A DNA stretch of 64,000 nucleotides from a virus (IMGVR_UViG_3300042905_002309:62001-126000); one strand, 5' to 3'. Positions 37,345-46,642 are shown, numbered from the stretch's first letter. The notes: generated by a model from the sequence alone, not told the origin. Program-made: numbers and translations.

Positions 37345-38741
37345 AGAAGGTAGCATTTACGTTGATTTTAAATGGTATGCCGTTTATTAAAGAGCAGGTG
37401 AATATCATACCCAAAATGTTCGATAAGTGGTACATTATAGAGGGTGTGGCTAATCCTGTTGGCGATACGGGATGGTGCAAGAAGTTACCAGACGAATTTC
37501 ATAAAAACGGTTTATCGATTGATGGTACGACTGAATACCTAGATTCTATCAAATCCGATAAAATCGTAGTTATCCGTAGTCAAAGCGGTTTTTGGAATGG
37601 TAAAACTGAAATGTGTAACACCTTTATGCATGAAGTTGAGAATGCTATTTTAATGCAGATTGATATGGATGAATTTTGGGATATACCAACTCTAACATCA
37701 CTATTCACCTTTTGTGAGAATAATCCAAACGATTTTAATGCTATGTTTTTCAAATGTAATTTCTTTGTCGGAAAACATCTTATAACACAAGGCGAGAATT
37801 GTTATGGTGATAACTCGTATGAGTGGGTTAGACTTTGGATCATTAAAAATAGTACAAGATTCGTTACACACGAACCACCCGTAGTTGCTGGTTCAGAAAA
37901 ATATTTAACCAAGAATTTTACTTCACAAAATAAATGGATATTTAATCATTATGCGTATGCATTAGAAGAACAATTGAAGTTAAAAGAAAAGTATTACGGA
38001 TACACCAATGCAGTAGAACACTGGAAACGATTACAGGGAGTTACACAATTTCCTGTAAAATTACGTGATTATTTTTCATGGGTACACGACGAATCTCTTG
38101 TAATTTCGTTAAATCAGGATAAATTATTGAAGGAGAATAATATGTTTAAAGATTTTGAGTTAGTCGTATTACAATTAAATCAATTTGGATTAGGTGAAGG
38201 TGCGTTAGGGTTTAATCCTAACAAACTCGCAGGACGAGAAGAACAATTAAATTATTTGAAACGTAAGTTGTTGGAAATAAAACCTGAATATATCCTAGAA
38301 GTCGGTACAGAACTTGGACATTTTTGTTGCTTCTGTAAATTAATTTTACCTGATTGTACTATTGTTACACTGGGTATACAAAATAAATCCAAACAAGCTA
38401 CTGATTTTTTGAATAAATTATATGGAAACTACATCACCTATTTACACGGTGATAGTAAAGTAATTTTACCACAAACCAAAACAGATAAGGCTATTACTTT
38501 TGCTTGGGTAGATGGTGGACACGATTACAATACGGCTTATAGCGACTTAATTAATTGTGATAAATTGGGTGTCACTAATATATTTGTTGATGATTTTGTT
38601 GGCATTAAAGAGGTTAATAAAGCAGTTTATGATTTTATTAAGAACTTTCCTATGTATAAAATTGTTGACACTAACAATACTAAATTAGATGATGATCGTG
38701 GTATAGTCCACATAAAGAGAGAATGTATATGGCCGAAATAA
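37341..38741 (+). CDS. fusion: glycosyltransferase-like domain plus class I methyltransferase
   Basis: 466 residues from MKKVAFTLILNGMPFI. The N-terminal ~265 residues contain FTLILNGMPFIKEQVNIIPKMFDKWYIIEG and MQIDMDEFWD, a GT17-like pattern with a DxD. The C-terminal ~200 residues read EYILEVGTELGHFCCFCKL, then ITFAWVDGGHDYNTAYSDL, the SAM-binding and acidic motifs of a Methyltransf_24-type enzyme. The join is near residue 280 (AGREEQLNYLKRKL). It is probably a sugar transferase that also methylates the product. The GGGAG site suits the 37341 ATG. Confidence 0.75.
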   Translation: MKKVAFTLILNGMPFIKEQVNIIPKMFDKWYIIEGVANPVGDTGWCKKLPDEFHKNGLSIDGTTEYLDSIKSDKIVVIRSQSGFWNGKTEMCNTFMHEVENAILMQIDMDEFWDIPTLTSLFTFCENNPNDFNAMFFKCNFFVGKHLITQGENCYGDNSYEWVRLWIIKNSTRFVTHEPPVVAGSEKYLTKNFTSQNKWIFNHYAYALEEQLKLKEKYYGYTNAVEHWKRLQGVTQFPVKLRDYFSWVHDESLVISLNQDKLLKENNMFKDFELVVLQLNQFGLGEGALGFNPNKLAGREEQLNYLKRKLLEIKPEYILEVGTELGHFCCFCKLILPDCTIVTLGIQNKSKQATDFLNKLYGNYITYLHGDSKVILPQTKTDKAITFAWVDGGHDYNTAYSDLINCDKLGVTNIFVDDFVGIKEVNKAVYDFIKNFPMYKIVDTNNTKLDDDRGIVHIKRECIWPK

Positions 38742-39379
38742 CCTTAAATGACGAATTTGGACAAGCTATCAGAGACACTATAATAGAGCATAAATATTGC
38801 ACTAATCTAGAAATAGGTTCTTGGGATGGTAGTGGCTCGACACAATGTTTTATAGCAGGAATGAATAAATTAGATAAACCTAAAGTATTACAATGTGTAG
38901 AAATTAATCACGATAGATTTAAAATTTTAGTAGATACAGTAAAAGAAGAATATGTAGACCGACATCTTATGAGTAGTGTTGATAAGTATACATTTCTACC
39001 AAAATCGTTTGATGATGTTTGGTTATCCCCATACAACAAAATATCACTAACCTATTCAAGAGCATTAGTAAAATCTTGGTTTGATCATGATGTACAACAT
39101 TTACCAGATATAGGATTTTTAACATCTGAATATGTGTTACCAAAATATGATGCAGTATTGATTGACGGTAGTGAGTTTACGGGATATAGTGAATTTATGT
39201 TATTGAAAGATAAAACTACTTGTTTTATGTTGGATGATGTATTTAGTGCATATAAATGTAATCAGATATTTCACGAACTCATTCGAAACGATTCATGGTC
39301 ATTAATTAAGAGTAATCAAAATTTACGAAACGGGTATGCTATATTTATAAATAATGGAGTAAAAGAGAACTACACATGA
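38729..39379 (+). CDS. class I methyltransferase-like protein
   Basis: About 216 residues. NLEIGSWDGSGSTQCFIAGMNK fits a SAM-binding loop, VLQCVEINHDRF the ribose-binding acidic residue, and YDAVLIDGSEFTGYSEF an acidic motif as in the second half of the preceding fusion protein. The ATG at 38723 is an alternative; AAAGAGAGA lies better for 38729. It overlaps its neighbours. Target unknown, probably a sugar in the glycan made by the island. Confidence 0.68.
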   Translation: MAEITLNDEFGQAIRDTIIEHKYCTNLEIGSWDGSGSTQCFIAGMNKLDKPKVLQCVEINHDRFKILVDTVKEEYVDRHLMSSVDKYTFLPKSFDDVWLSPYNKISLTYSRALVKSWFDHDVQHLPDIGFLTSEYVLPKYDAVLIDGSEFTGYSEFMLLKDKTTCFMLDDVFSAYKCNQIFHELIRNDSWSLIKSNQNLRNGYAIFINNGVKENYT

Positions 39380-40038
39380 AATATAACATTTATACAGGAT
39401 ATGTAGATAATATTATTTCACCAAAACACGGAAATATTTCCGCAATTAGTTTTTTTGATATTTGGTATCAAAATACAATGAAATATACCAAAGAAAATAT
39501 TTATCTTGTTGGACCACATTCTCCAGATTTAAATGATAAATTGAATGTACATAGTCTTGCGGTTTATGATAATTTAGGTCATGTTGGAGATTATATAACT
39601 GCTAAACGCACAGGTAGGTTGTGTGGATGGACTTCTGGTGTTGTATATGGGATGATACATGCTTATGTAAACGGAGTTGATTTTATTTATAAAGAACAGG
39701 ATTGTTTGTGGTTTGGTGATTGTATTGAAACTATGTATAACGAAATAAAAGATAATGGTATTATATATGGAAACAATAAGGTTATGGGCGTGGCACAATC
39801 TCTATTTTTAGTAAAACGAGATTACATACCAAGTATGATCGCTGAATTATCAACTGCAAATGATGCCGATGTTTTACCAGAAACGAAATTTGCGGGGGCT
39901 TCAAAGGGTACAAAATTTTCGTTTGGTTACGATAGAGATAGACCATTTAATATTAAGGATCACTGTTGGTATATACAACAAATAACAGATATAGAATTAC
40001 AAGCATTAAAATCGGAGAATTTAATTAATTATGAATAA
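39376..40038 (+). CDS. glycosyltransferase-like protein
   Basis: 220 residues. MKYNIYTGYVDNI, FFDIWYQNTMKYTKENIYLVG, and VNGVDFIYKEQDCLWFGDC with a ExD-like site suggest a GT-A type domain of the kind found in T4-like and giant-phage glycan islands. No exact family named. It overlaps both neighbours (ATGA; 8 nt). Confidence 0.58.
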   Translation: MKYNIYTGYVDNIISPKHGNISAISFFDIWYQNTMKYTKENIYLVGPHSPDLNDKLNVHSLAVYDNLGHVGDYITAKRTGRLCGWTSGVVYGMIHAYVNGVDFIYKEQDCLWFGDCIETMYNEIKDNGIIYGNNKVMGVAQSLFLVKRDYIPSMIAELSTANDADVLPETKFAGASKGTKFSFGYDRDRPFNIKDHCWYIQQITDIELQALKSENLINYE

Positions 40039-40543
40039 GAAAATACAATTTGGTTGTGGTGGTAACAGATTACAAGGGTGGGAAAATTACGACATGGATG
40101 TTGATATAACAAAACCATTACCATTTAGTGATAATAGTGTTGATGCTATATTAATTGAACATACTTTAGAACATGTGACAATACATGATGCTTGGAATTT
40201 TATTGAAGATTGTTATAGAATATTACGTATTGATGGAATATTACGAATTTCTGTTCCATCTGTCAGTAAAATATACAATAATTATGATCAAAACTATTTA
40301 AATTTTATTAGAGATAATCATTGGGGTAATGCTACTATTAAAGACGCAATAAAATCCATTATATTTAATCACGAACACAAAACAATTTGGGAATATGAAT
40401 CATTAAAAGTTATTGGTCTAGTAAATAATTTTAAAATTTTGACCGAAGAACCCTCTATAATGAAAAATACACTAAATCATCATAAAATAACAATGAATAA
40501 TATAGATGATATAGAATCAATTGTAATTGATTTAATGAAATAA
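40031..40543 (+). CDS. class I SAM methyltransferase (type 11)
   Basis: 170 residues. IQFGCGGNRLQGWENYDMDVDITKPLPFSDNSVDAILIEHTLEHV carries motif I (FGCGGN), the acidic YDMDVD, and the EHTLEH motif of type 11 methyltransferases; YRILRIDGILRISVPSV is the post-motif strand. The C-terminus is short, so the enzyme may be a catalytic core only. It is the last gene of the island before a new promoter. Confidence 0.85.
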   Translation: MNKKIQFGCGGNRLQGWENYDMDVDITKPLPFSDNSVDAILIEHTLEHVTIHDAWNFIEDCYRILRIDGILRISVPSVSKIYNNYDQNYLNFIRDNHWGNATIKDAIKSIIFNHEHKTIWEYESLKVIGLVNNFKILTEEPSIMKNTLNHHKITMNNIDDIESIVIDLMK

Positions 40544-40546
40544 TTC

Positions 40547-40574
40547 TTGATCTTTCTATTCTTTCTGATATACT
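40547..40574 (+). promoter_or_regulatory. early promoter, leaderless type, for GMP reductase
   Basis: TTGATC, 16 bp ending TGA, TATACT, 7 nt (gatatgt), ATG. Confidence 0.68.
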
Positions 40575-40581
40575 GATATGT

Positions 40582-41520
40582 ATGAATAAAGAATATCAAT
40601 TTTCAGAAATATTTCTAAAACCTAAAAAGACTATTGTATCTTCACGCAAAGAGTGCGATCCATCGATTAAATTCGGTAATCATACATTTACTACTCCTAT
40701 TATTCCTGCTAATATGAAAAGTGTCGTAAGTGATGATACTTGCGAATACTTAGCACAAAAGGGTTGGTTCTATGTAAATCATCGTTTCGGTGTAGATACC
40801 CTACCATTCTTGGAACGTATGGAGAATAAGGGGTTAATTAAATCAATCAGTGTCGGTGTTAATGATGATAGTTATGAAACCCTTAGAAAAATTGAAAAGG
40901 AATGTTTATGTCCAGATTATATCACACTAGATATTGCCAATGGATATAGCACCAAAGGTGAAGCTATGGTTAAATACATTAAAGATTACTTTGATGCATT
41001 TTTAATCGTAGGAAACTGTTGTACTGCCGAAGCTGTTATAGAATTACAGAGTTGGGGTGCTGATGCAATCAAGGCGGGAATAAGTAATGGTAACGTTTGT
41101 ACCACTTATAATGCCACAGGATTTGGTAGACCACAGTTTAGCACCGTCTTAGATTGTGTTAGCGTAGCCAAGGTGCCAATTATATCTGACGGTGGCTGTA
41201 AGGAGATAGGTGACTTCAATAAAGCCTTTGTAGGGGGTGCTATAATGGTTATGGCAGGTAGTTTATTTGCTGGTTTTGACGAATCCGCAGGTGAAATCAT
41301 CGAAATCGAGAAAAAGAAGTACAAACAGTACTTTGGTTCAGCCTCATATAATAATAAACTTCACAGAGGAAATGTCGAAGGTAAATGTATTTTGGTTGAT
41401 TATAAGGGTAAGATGGAATATTATCTTGAAGATGTCGAAGATGGCATCCGATCAGGTATCAGTTATGCAGGTGGAAGAGATTTGAGTGCGTTTAATGGTG
41501 TAGAATGGAGTACACGATAA
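40582..41520 (+). CDS. guaC: GMP reductase
   Basis: 312 residues. It converts GMP to IMP with NADPH. The TIM barrel is full length: TPIIPANMKSVVSDDT near the start, ADAIKAGISNGNVCTTYNATGFGRPQFSTV with catalytic C173, IISDGGCKEIGDFNKAFVGGAIMVMAGSLFAGFDESAGE and the phosphate-binding run, then KKYKQYFGSASYN, GNVEGK and YLEDVEDGIRSGISYAGGRDL. No CBS insert, and the FAG...SAGE and KYKQYFG wording is GMPR rather than IMPDH. Why a phage lowers GMP or raises IMP is not known. It is coupled to the next gene (TAATG). Confidence 0.9.
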   Translation: MNKEYQFSEIFLKPKKTIVSSRKECDPSIKFGNHTFTTPIIPANMKSVVSDDTCEYLAQKGWFYVNHRFGVDTLPFLERMENKGLIKSISVGVNDDSYETLRKIEKECLCPDYITLDIANGYSTKGEAMVKYIKDYFDAFLIVGNCCTAEAVIELQSWGADAIKAGISNGNVCTTYNATGFGRPQFSTVLDCVSVAKVPIISDGGCKEIGDFNKAFVGGAIMVMAGSLFAGFDESAGEIIEIEKKKYKQYFGSASYNNKLHRGNVEGKCILVDYKGKMEYYLEDVEDGIRSGISYAGGRDLSAFNGVEWSTR

Positions 41521-41891
41521 TGGAATACATATTAAATCCAGAATCCATTCAACATTACTACGACAATTATAAAGATACTAAGAACAAGATTGATACATTG
41601 CCAGAAGTAATTAAGGAAAGTGTATATCCACTCATGGTGGAATTTCTTGAAATGTTTCCAGATATGATGTCCACCACAGACAAACCATTAGTATTCTTAC
41701 CTACAGGTGATGATAAACGTAGTGCGGGTTCTATTATGTTTATTGTAGGGCCACCTATGAGTAAAACTGAAGTTATGGTTGTATTCAAGGTTGGAATTAC
41801 ACAGAAAAATGGTGAAATTGAAGCAAGTGTAATGTGTTTTTGTTTGGAACACGATAAGTTAGATATGTTGAAACCGAAAGGGAATGCGTAA
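41520..41891 (+). CDS. hypothetical protein
   Basis: 123 residues from MEYILNPES, starting in the GMP reductase stop (TAATGG). It has a GGAG site 9 nt upstream. It is mostly helical at the start (HYYDNYKDTKNKIDTL) and beta-rich later (SAGSIMFIVGPPMSKTEVMVVFKVGI). No family recognised. Confidence 0.6.
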   Translation: MEYILNPESIQHYYDNYKDTKNKIDTLPEVIKESVYPLMVEFLEMFPDMMSTTDKPLVFLPTGDDKRSAGSIMFIVGPPMSKTEVMVVFKVGITQKNGEIEASVMCFCLEHDKLDMLKPKGNA

Positions 41892-41895
41892 TATT

Positions 41896-42045
41896 ATGGC
41901 AGGAAAAGGATCAAGACCAAGAGCAGTTAAGAAAGCAACATTCGATGCTAATTTTGGTGAAATTAGTAAGAATCCAGAGGCAGATAAAGATTTTAAACTT
42001 GTTCGTGTACGTGGTAAACTCGTACAGAGAAAGGTATACAAGTAA
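41896..42045 (+). CDS. small basic protein
   Basis: A 49-residue ORF starting MAGKGSRPRAVKKATFDANF and ending KLVQRKVYK. The stop overlaps the next start (TAATG), and it begins 5 nt after the previous stop, so it is a genuine operon member. It has Lys/Arg at both ends with FGEI in between. The MAGKGSxPR start is common in short phage proteins. Function unknown. Confidence 0.65.
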   Translation: MAGKGSRPRAVKKATFDANFGEISKNPEADKDFKLVRVRGKLVQRKVYK

Positions 42046-42614
42046 TGACACCAACATTTAAACAGTGGGATAAAATGGAAGATCATTTTGTTAATCGTAC
42101 TAAACGACATATTAATTTAGTACGTAAATATACTGAAAAGATTGAATCAAAATATCCGAAATCGTTAGCAGGATTACATGAACAGAGTTTAGTCCATGAT
42201 GCTAGTAAGTTTGAGGAACCCGAATATTCTCCTTACTTGCATATTGCTTGGAAATATAAATTACAAGCCGAAGGTCAAACATATGATCCACCTTCTAGTA
42301 TCAAAGATGATATGACTAAGGCTACAGAACATCATGTTAAATCTAATAAACATCATCCTGAATATTGGACAGATCAGGTCAACACAATTAATCCTGATAA
42401 TAGGGATGCTCCACCAGAGGAAATGGTAGATGCATCAAAAATGCCTGATGTAAGTTTGGCAGAGATGTGTGCTGATTGGATGGCAATGGCAGAAGAGAAG
42501 GGAACAAATCCCTTGACTTGGGCTGAAAAGAATGTTAATATTCGCTGGAAGTTTACCGAAGGTCAGACAAAGAAAATTTACGAGATTTTAAATACGATAT
42601 GGAAGCAGGATTAA
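42045..42614 (+). CDS. HD-like protein of the DUF5662 type
   Basis: 189 residues. A His/Asp pattern of a helical HD-like hydrolase is visible: KRHINLVRKY, HDASKFEEPEYSPY near 45-58, EHHVKSNKHHPEYW near 90-103 and EMCADWMAMAEEKGTNPLTWA near 135-157. DUF5662 phage proteins carry this HHxPEYW wording. It may act on nucleotides, but no substrate is known. It lies 1 nt before thyX. Confidence 0.8.
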   Translation: MTPTFKQWDKMEDHFVNRTKRHINLVRKYTEKIESKYPKSLAGLHEQSLVHDASKFEEPEYSPYLHIAWKYKLQAEGQTYDPPSSIKDDMTKATEHHVKSNKHHPEYWTDQVNTINPDNRDAPPEEMVDASKMPDVSLAEMCADWMAMAEEKGTNPLTWAEKNVNIRWKFTEGQTKKIYEILNTIWKQD

Positions 42615-42615
42615 T

Positions 42616-43218
42616 ATGGAAATTACATTAGATTGGATTACACCTAACTCAGAAGCAGGTATTGAGAAAAAGGGCAGAATTTGTTGGCAGAGTGTTAAAG
42701 GTGAAAATGACGAGGACGGAGACTTAATTTCAAAGTTAATTAGAATGGGTCACACTAGTCAATTAGAACATGCGTGTGCTAGTTTCACTATTGATGGTAT
42801 GTCGAGAGCTTGTTCACATCAACTTGTGCGTCATAGACTTGCAAGTTATTCACAAAAAAGTCAACGATATGTTAAAGAGTCGCAATTTGAGTATGTTATT
42901 CCACCACAAATTAAAAACTTAGGAGATGACTCTATTTACGATTTTAAAAAACAAATGTCAATAATTCAGGGTATGTATGAATACTGGAAATCTAAAGGTA
43001 TTAAAAACGAAGATGCTAGATTTGTTTTACCTAACGCATGTACTACTCAAATTGGTATGACTACTAATTTTAGAGAATGGAGAAGTATTTTTGAACTTCG
43101 TTGTGATCGTCATGCACAATGGGAAATCAGAGAAATGTGTTGCAAAATTTTAGAAATCTTGTATAGTAATGCACCTAAAGTATTTGAAGATCAATATAAC
43201 AAATTTATTAAAGGATAA
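42616..43218 (+). CDS. thyX: flavin-dependent thymidylate synthase
   Basis: 200 residues. ThyX methylates dUMP to dTMP using FAD and methylenetetrahydrofolate. The signature RHRLASYSQKSQRYV (RHR-x7-S type) is near 72-86, with EHACASFTIDGMSRAC before it and ELRCDRHAQWEIREMC near 157-172. A slightly short but complete enzyme. It works with the dCMP deaminase and thymidylate kinase encoded nearby. Confidence 0.93.
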   Translation: MEITLDWITPNSEAGIEKKGRICWQSVKGENDEDGDLISKLIRMGHTSQLEHACASFTIDGMSRACSHQLVRHRLASYSQKSQRYVKESQFEYVIPPQIKNLGDDSIYDFKKQMSIIQGMYEYWKSKGIKNEDARFVLPNACTTQIGMTTNFREWRSIFELRCDRHAQWEIREMCCKILEILYSNAPKVFEDQYNKFIKG

Positions 43219-43220
43219 CT

Positions 43221-43523
43221 ATGAACGTGCGAGAACATTTATTAACGTGTTTGATTGAAGAATGCTCAGAAATTCAGAAATGTGCAACAAAGATATTGCG
43301 TTTTGGAGAGAACGATAGATTTCCCAATCCGCAGTTCCCTAATGCCACCTCATCTAATGTACAGGATATTTCAGATGAAATTGATGATTTAATTGGTGTT
43401 ATGGTTCTTTTGAAGGATGAAGGTGTATTATTACGTAATCCAGATCAAGCTAAGATTTCTGCAAAGAAAATCAAAGTGAAGAAGTACATGGATTATGCTA
43501 GAGAACATGGGTCATTAATATGA
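43221..43523 (+). CDS. MazG-like nucleotide pyrophosphohydrolase
   Basis: 100 residues. The helical all-alpha NTP pyrophosphatase pattern is present: LIEECSEIQKCATKIL (EExxE) near 11-26 and ISDEIDDLIGVMVLL (ExxD) near 53-68. Small phage MazG-like proteins hydrolyse (d)NTPs or alarmones. It starts 2 nt after thyX and overlaps the next ORF (ATGA). Confidence 0.78.
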   Translation: MNVREHLLTCLIEECSEIQKCATKILRFGENDRFPNPQFPNATSSNVQDISDEIDDLIGVMVLLKDEGVLLRNPDQAKISAKKIKVKKYMDYAREHGSLI

Positions 43524-43690
43524 AAGCAACAGCAGTAATAACAATAGATTCGTATACAGATGTAGATGGCAAGATTTTTGAGAAACTTATCAAATTGGCA
43601 CATATCGAAGTATCTGAAGAGTTCTTCGATGATTTTAATGATCTAACTAGAGATAAGCAATTTAAAGTACATTTTGAAAGAGAAACGTGA
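43520..43690 (+). CDS. hypothetical 56-residue protein
   Basis: It starts MKATAVITIDSYTDVDGKI and ends VHFERET. Its ATG overlaps the MazG-like stop and its TGA overlaps the GTG of gene 46 (GTGA), so it is coupled on both sides. It looks like a small alpha/beta ferredoxin-type half (beta strand, helix KLIKLAHIEVSEEFF, strand). No family recognised. Confidence 0.62.
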   Translation: MKATAVITIDSYTDVDGKIFEKLIKLAHIEVSEEFFDDFNDLTRDKQFKVHFERET

Positions 43691-45789
43691 AAAGAGTAAC
43701 ATTTAAAGAATTAGTCATTCAAAATTTCTTGTCTATCGGTAAACCTGTAATAATCCCTCTTACTGAGGGTATTACGGTTATCACAGGTAAAAATCTTGAT
43801 AAAGATGATGGCAATGGTGTAGGCAAAAGCACCATTTGTGACGCATTTTACTTCGCATTATTTGGAGAAACACTTCGAAATATAACAAAAGAACGCATCG
43901 TCAATGAAATTGCCAAGAAGAATTGTGAAGTAAATCTTTATTTTGAAATTGATAAGAATGGTACAACTACCAAGTATCGTATTGAACGTGGATTAGCTCC
44001 TTCATTCTGTCGAATCTATGTCGATGATATCCTAGATGATGATAAAACTCGTTCCACAATTCCTGAAACCAATCTCTATATATTGAACCTTATTAACTCT
44101 ACTAAAGCAGTATTTAAGAATACAATTACTACCAGTTTGAATAATTCCAAACCTTTCATGTCACAGAAAAAGAATGAAAAACGTGAATTTATTGAGGGAA
44201 TCTTACGTTTGGAAATCTTTAAAGCTATGACTAAGGTTGCTAAAGAGAAGTATGATGCAATTTTCAAGGAATATGAACTCAATTTAAGATTAGCACAAGA
44301 AAATGAGGCTAATATTAAGCTTTATGAAATCCGTAAAGCTGACCATGACAAGAGTAATGACATTATTATCAAAGATATCAACAATAAAATTGTAGATAAA
44401 CGTGACATTATCGAATCAATTAAAAAGACTTTGGTTCCTACAGATGCCAGTAACTTAACTGAGATTACACAGAAGGAACAAGAGAATGCGTCTATACTTG
44501 CAAATATTAAAGTTAAGTATAATAGTCTCTTAACTAATAATGGAATGTTAAACGGTAAAAAGATCGTTAATGATTCACAAATTACTAAATTACAAGTCGC
44601 TGTACATGGATTTGATATAAATAAATTGGAATTTTCTTTAGAAAGTGATTATCATACTGCTATACATACTGAGGAAGATAAAATAGAAACTGCTGAAAAT
44701 TTTAAGCTTAATTTATTAGACGATACAAGAGATTTAGAAAAAGAAAATCGAATGTTGTTAAATCTTGGTGATAAATGTGTTACGTGTAAAAGACCTTATC
44801 CTGATCAAGATGTTCAGCAGAATCAGATCACTATTAAAAAGAATAATGATCAACTCTTAGCAAATAAAACCTTAATGCAGGAGAGTATTAAGACTATTAC
44901 TAATTCTGAGAAACTTATTAAAGGTTACGAATTAACTATTAATTTATTTGGATATCAACAACAGTTGAAAGAGTTGGAACAGATTAATCAACAACAGATT
45001 AAGGCTATTAAAGATAATCAGACAGAATTAAAAGACCTTGAGGCGACATTGACTGATACTAATACTGCTATCAAAGCACTTCAAGAACAGAAAACTAGTA
45101 TCAAAATGGCAATTCAATCCTATAACTACGGATTAGAAACTATCAAAAACTACGAGAAAGAGATTATACATTGGGAAAATTCTATCATAAAAATAGAAGC
45201 TGTAAAGAATCCGTTTGATGATTTGATTAAAACCGCAGAAGCAAAGAAGATCGAATTAGCAGTTCTTATTGCAGGATTCAAGGAAAAGATTGCAATCTAT
45301 GATGTAATTAAACATATTGTTTCTGACGAAGGTATTAAGTCATTCATCATCAAAAAACTTTTGGGTGTATTGAATGAACGTATTAATCATTATTTGGTTA
45401 AAATGGATGCAAATTGTACGTTAATGTTTGATGAACATTTTGAAGATAAGATCATTAATGACCGTGGAATTGAATGTGATTACGAAAGATTCTCAGGTGG
45501 TGAGCGTAAACGTATTGATCTTGCCATCCTATTTGCCTTTAGTGACCTACGAAGATTACAAGGTGATGTTAGCTTCAACTTAGGGTTTTATGACGAATTA
45601 TTGGACTCTGCTATCTCTGTAGAATGTTCTGCAAAAGTATTTGAAATCTTGAAGGAACGTTATACAGAGTACAATGAAAGTTCATATATCATAACTCATA
45701 AAACAGAAAACTTGAAAAACCCTAACATTGATGCTATAATATACCTTGTTAAAAGTGGTGGTATAACAAAAATAAAGGATAAGGTATGA
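43687..45789 (+). CDS. 46: recombination nuclease ATPase, T4 gp46 (SbcC/Rad50)-like
   Basis: 700 residues (T4 560) from a GTG start. Walker A GNGVGKST near 44-51, a long coiled coil, zinc hook CVTCKRPYP near 364-372, a second coil, signature FSGGERKRIDLAILFAFSDL near 603-622 and FYDELLDSA (Walker B/D loop) near 638-646. With gp47 it forms the end-resection complex. The coil arms are longer than in T4. Confidence 0.95.
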   Translation: MKRVTFKELVIQNFLSIGKPVIIPLTEGITVITGKNLDKDDGNGVGKSTICDAFYFALFGETLRNITKERIVNEIAKKNCEVNLYFEIDKNGTTTKYRIERGLAPSFCRIYVDDILDDDKTRSTIPETNLYILNLINSTKAVFKNTITTSLNNSKPFMSQKKNEKREFIEGILRLEIFKAMTKVAKEKYDAIFKEYELNLRLAQENEANIKLYEIRKADHDKSNDIIIKDINNKIVDKRDIIESIKKTLVPTDASNLTEITQKEQENASILANIKVKYNSLLTNNGMLNGKKIVNDSQITKLQVAVHGFDINKLEFSLESDYHTAIHTEEDKIETAENFKLNLLDDTRDLEKENRMLLNLGDKCVTCKRPYPDQDVQQNQITIKKNNDQLLANKTLMQESIKTITNSEKLIKGYELTINLFGYQQQLKELEQINQQQIKAIKDNQTELKDLEATLTDTNTAIKALQEQKTSIKMAIQSYNYGLETIKNYEKEIIHWENSIIKIEAVKNPFDDLIKTAEAKKIELAVLIAGFKEKIAIYDVIKHIVSDEGIKSFIIKKLLGVLNERINHYLVKMDANCTLMFDEHFEDKIINDRGIECDYERFSGGERKRIDLAILFAFSDLRRLQGDVSFNLGFYDELLDSAISVECSAKVFEILKERYTEYNESSYIITHKTENLKNPNIDAIIYLVKSGGITKIKDKV

Positions 45790-46040
45790 CAACAATAGAA
45801 GAGGCTACAGAATTAAATGAAGAAATGATTAAAATGGACGGATTTGATGATTGCGTTTTAGGAATTTGTCATAGATATGGGCAACCACCAATTCTTGCTT
45901 ATGACTTTGATAAAGTAATTCTTAAACTTATGGATGATGGTATGACTTATGAAGAAGCTATCGAATATTGGGATTATAATCAGATTGGTGCGTATATAGG
46001 TGAATCAACACCGTGTTTTGTTGAAAGGATTAAATTATGA
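45786..46040 (+). CDS. conserved phage hypothetical protein
   Basis: 84 residues, acidic. MDGFDDCVLGICHRYGQPPILAYDFDKVILKLMDDGMTYEEAIEYWDYN and TPCFVERI recall a small uncharacterised protein common in myophages and some prophages. No function known. It overlaps both gene 46 and the thymidylate kinase (ATGA). Confidence 0.7.
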   Translation: MTTIEEATELNEEMIKMDGFDDCVLGICHRYGQPPILAYDFDKVILKLMDDGMTYEEAIEYWDYNQIGAYIGESTPCFVERIKL

Positions 46041-46642
46041 GTTTTGTAGTAGTAGAAGGTCCAAATGGTGCAGGTAAGACCACTTTAATCAAGAATCTTG
46101 CTAAAGCAGGTATCAAAACCTTATCAAGTCCTAATGGAACTCCCTTGGCAAGTATGCTTCGTCCTGCTTGTAGAGGTACAGACCCTTGGACTAAAATTGA
46201 TAAACAAGTTCAATTCTTATTATTTTCCGCAGCACGACTAGATGAATACATAAATTTAGTTAAACCTTCCAAAGAGTTAATCGTTGCTGATCGTTGGCAT
46301 ACATCAACATTCGTCTATCAATGTTGTCTTGAAGGATTCAGTACTGAATTTCTTGAATATACTATTGCACCTGATGAAAAGATCGACTTATGCATCTTAT
46401 TAGATGGTAATGATGATGTGTTGATTGAACGTGTTAGAGTAGAACGTGAAAAGAATTCGACACATGGTGTCTGTACTTGGACTCAAAATACTGATACCAT
46501 GAAAGAATTAATCAATTTGTATCGTACTAAGTTACCAGAATTTTTGAATAGACGTAATATTACTCATGTGAGTATTGATACGACATATCAGAATGCAGAA
46601 CAAATTTTCGAAACAGTTAAAATATTGTTACCGAAAGGTTAA
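46037..46642 (+). CDS. tmk: thymidylate kinase
   Basis: 201 residues. Walker A VEGPNGAGKTTL near 6-17, DRWHTSTFVYQ near 83-93 (dTMP kinase DR motif) and ILLDGNDDVLIERVRVEREK near 117-136 (LID start). It phosphorylates dTMP to dTDP. It completes, with dCMP deaminase and ThyX, a dCMP-to-dTDP path encoded in this window. Confidence 0.9.
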   Translation: MSFVVVEGPNGAGKTTLIKNLAKAGIKTLSSPNGTPLASMLRPACRGTDPWTKIDKQVQFLLFSAARLDEYINLVKPSKELIVADRWHTSTFVYQCCLEGFSTEFLEYTIAPDEKIDLCILLDGNDDVLIERVRVEREKNSTHGVCTWTQNTDTMKELINLYRTKLPEFLNRRNITHVSIDTTYQNAEQIFETVKILLPKG

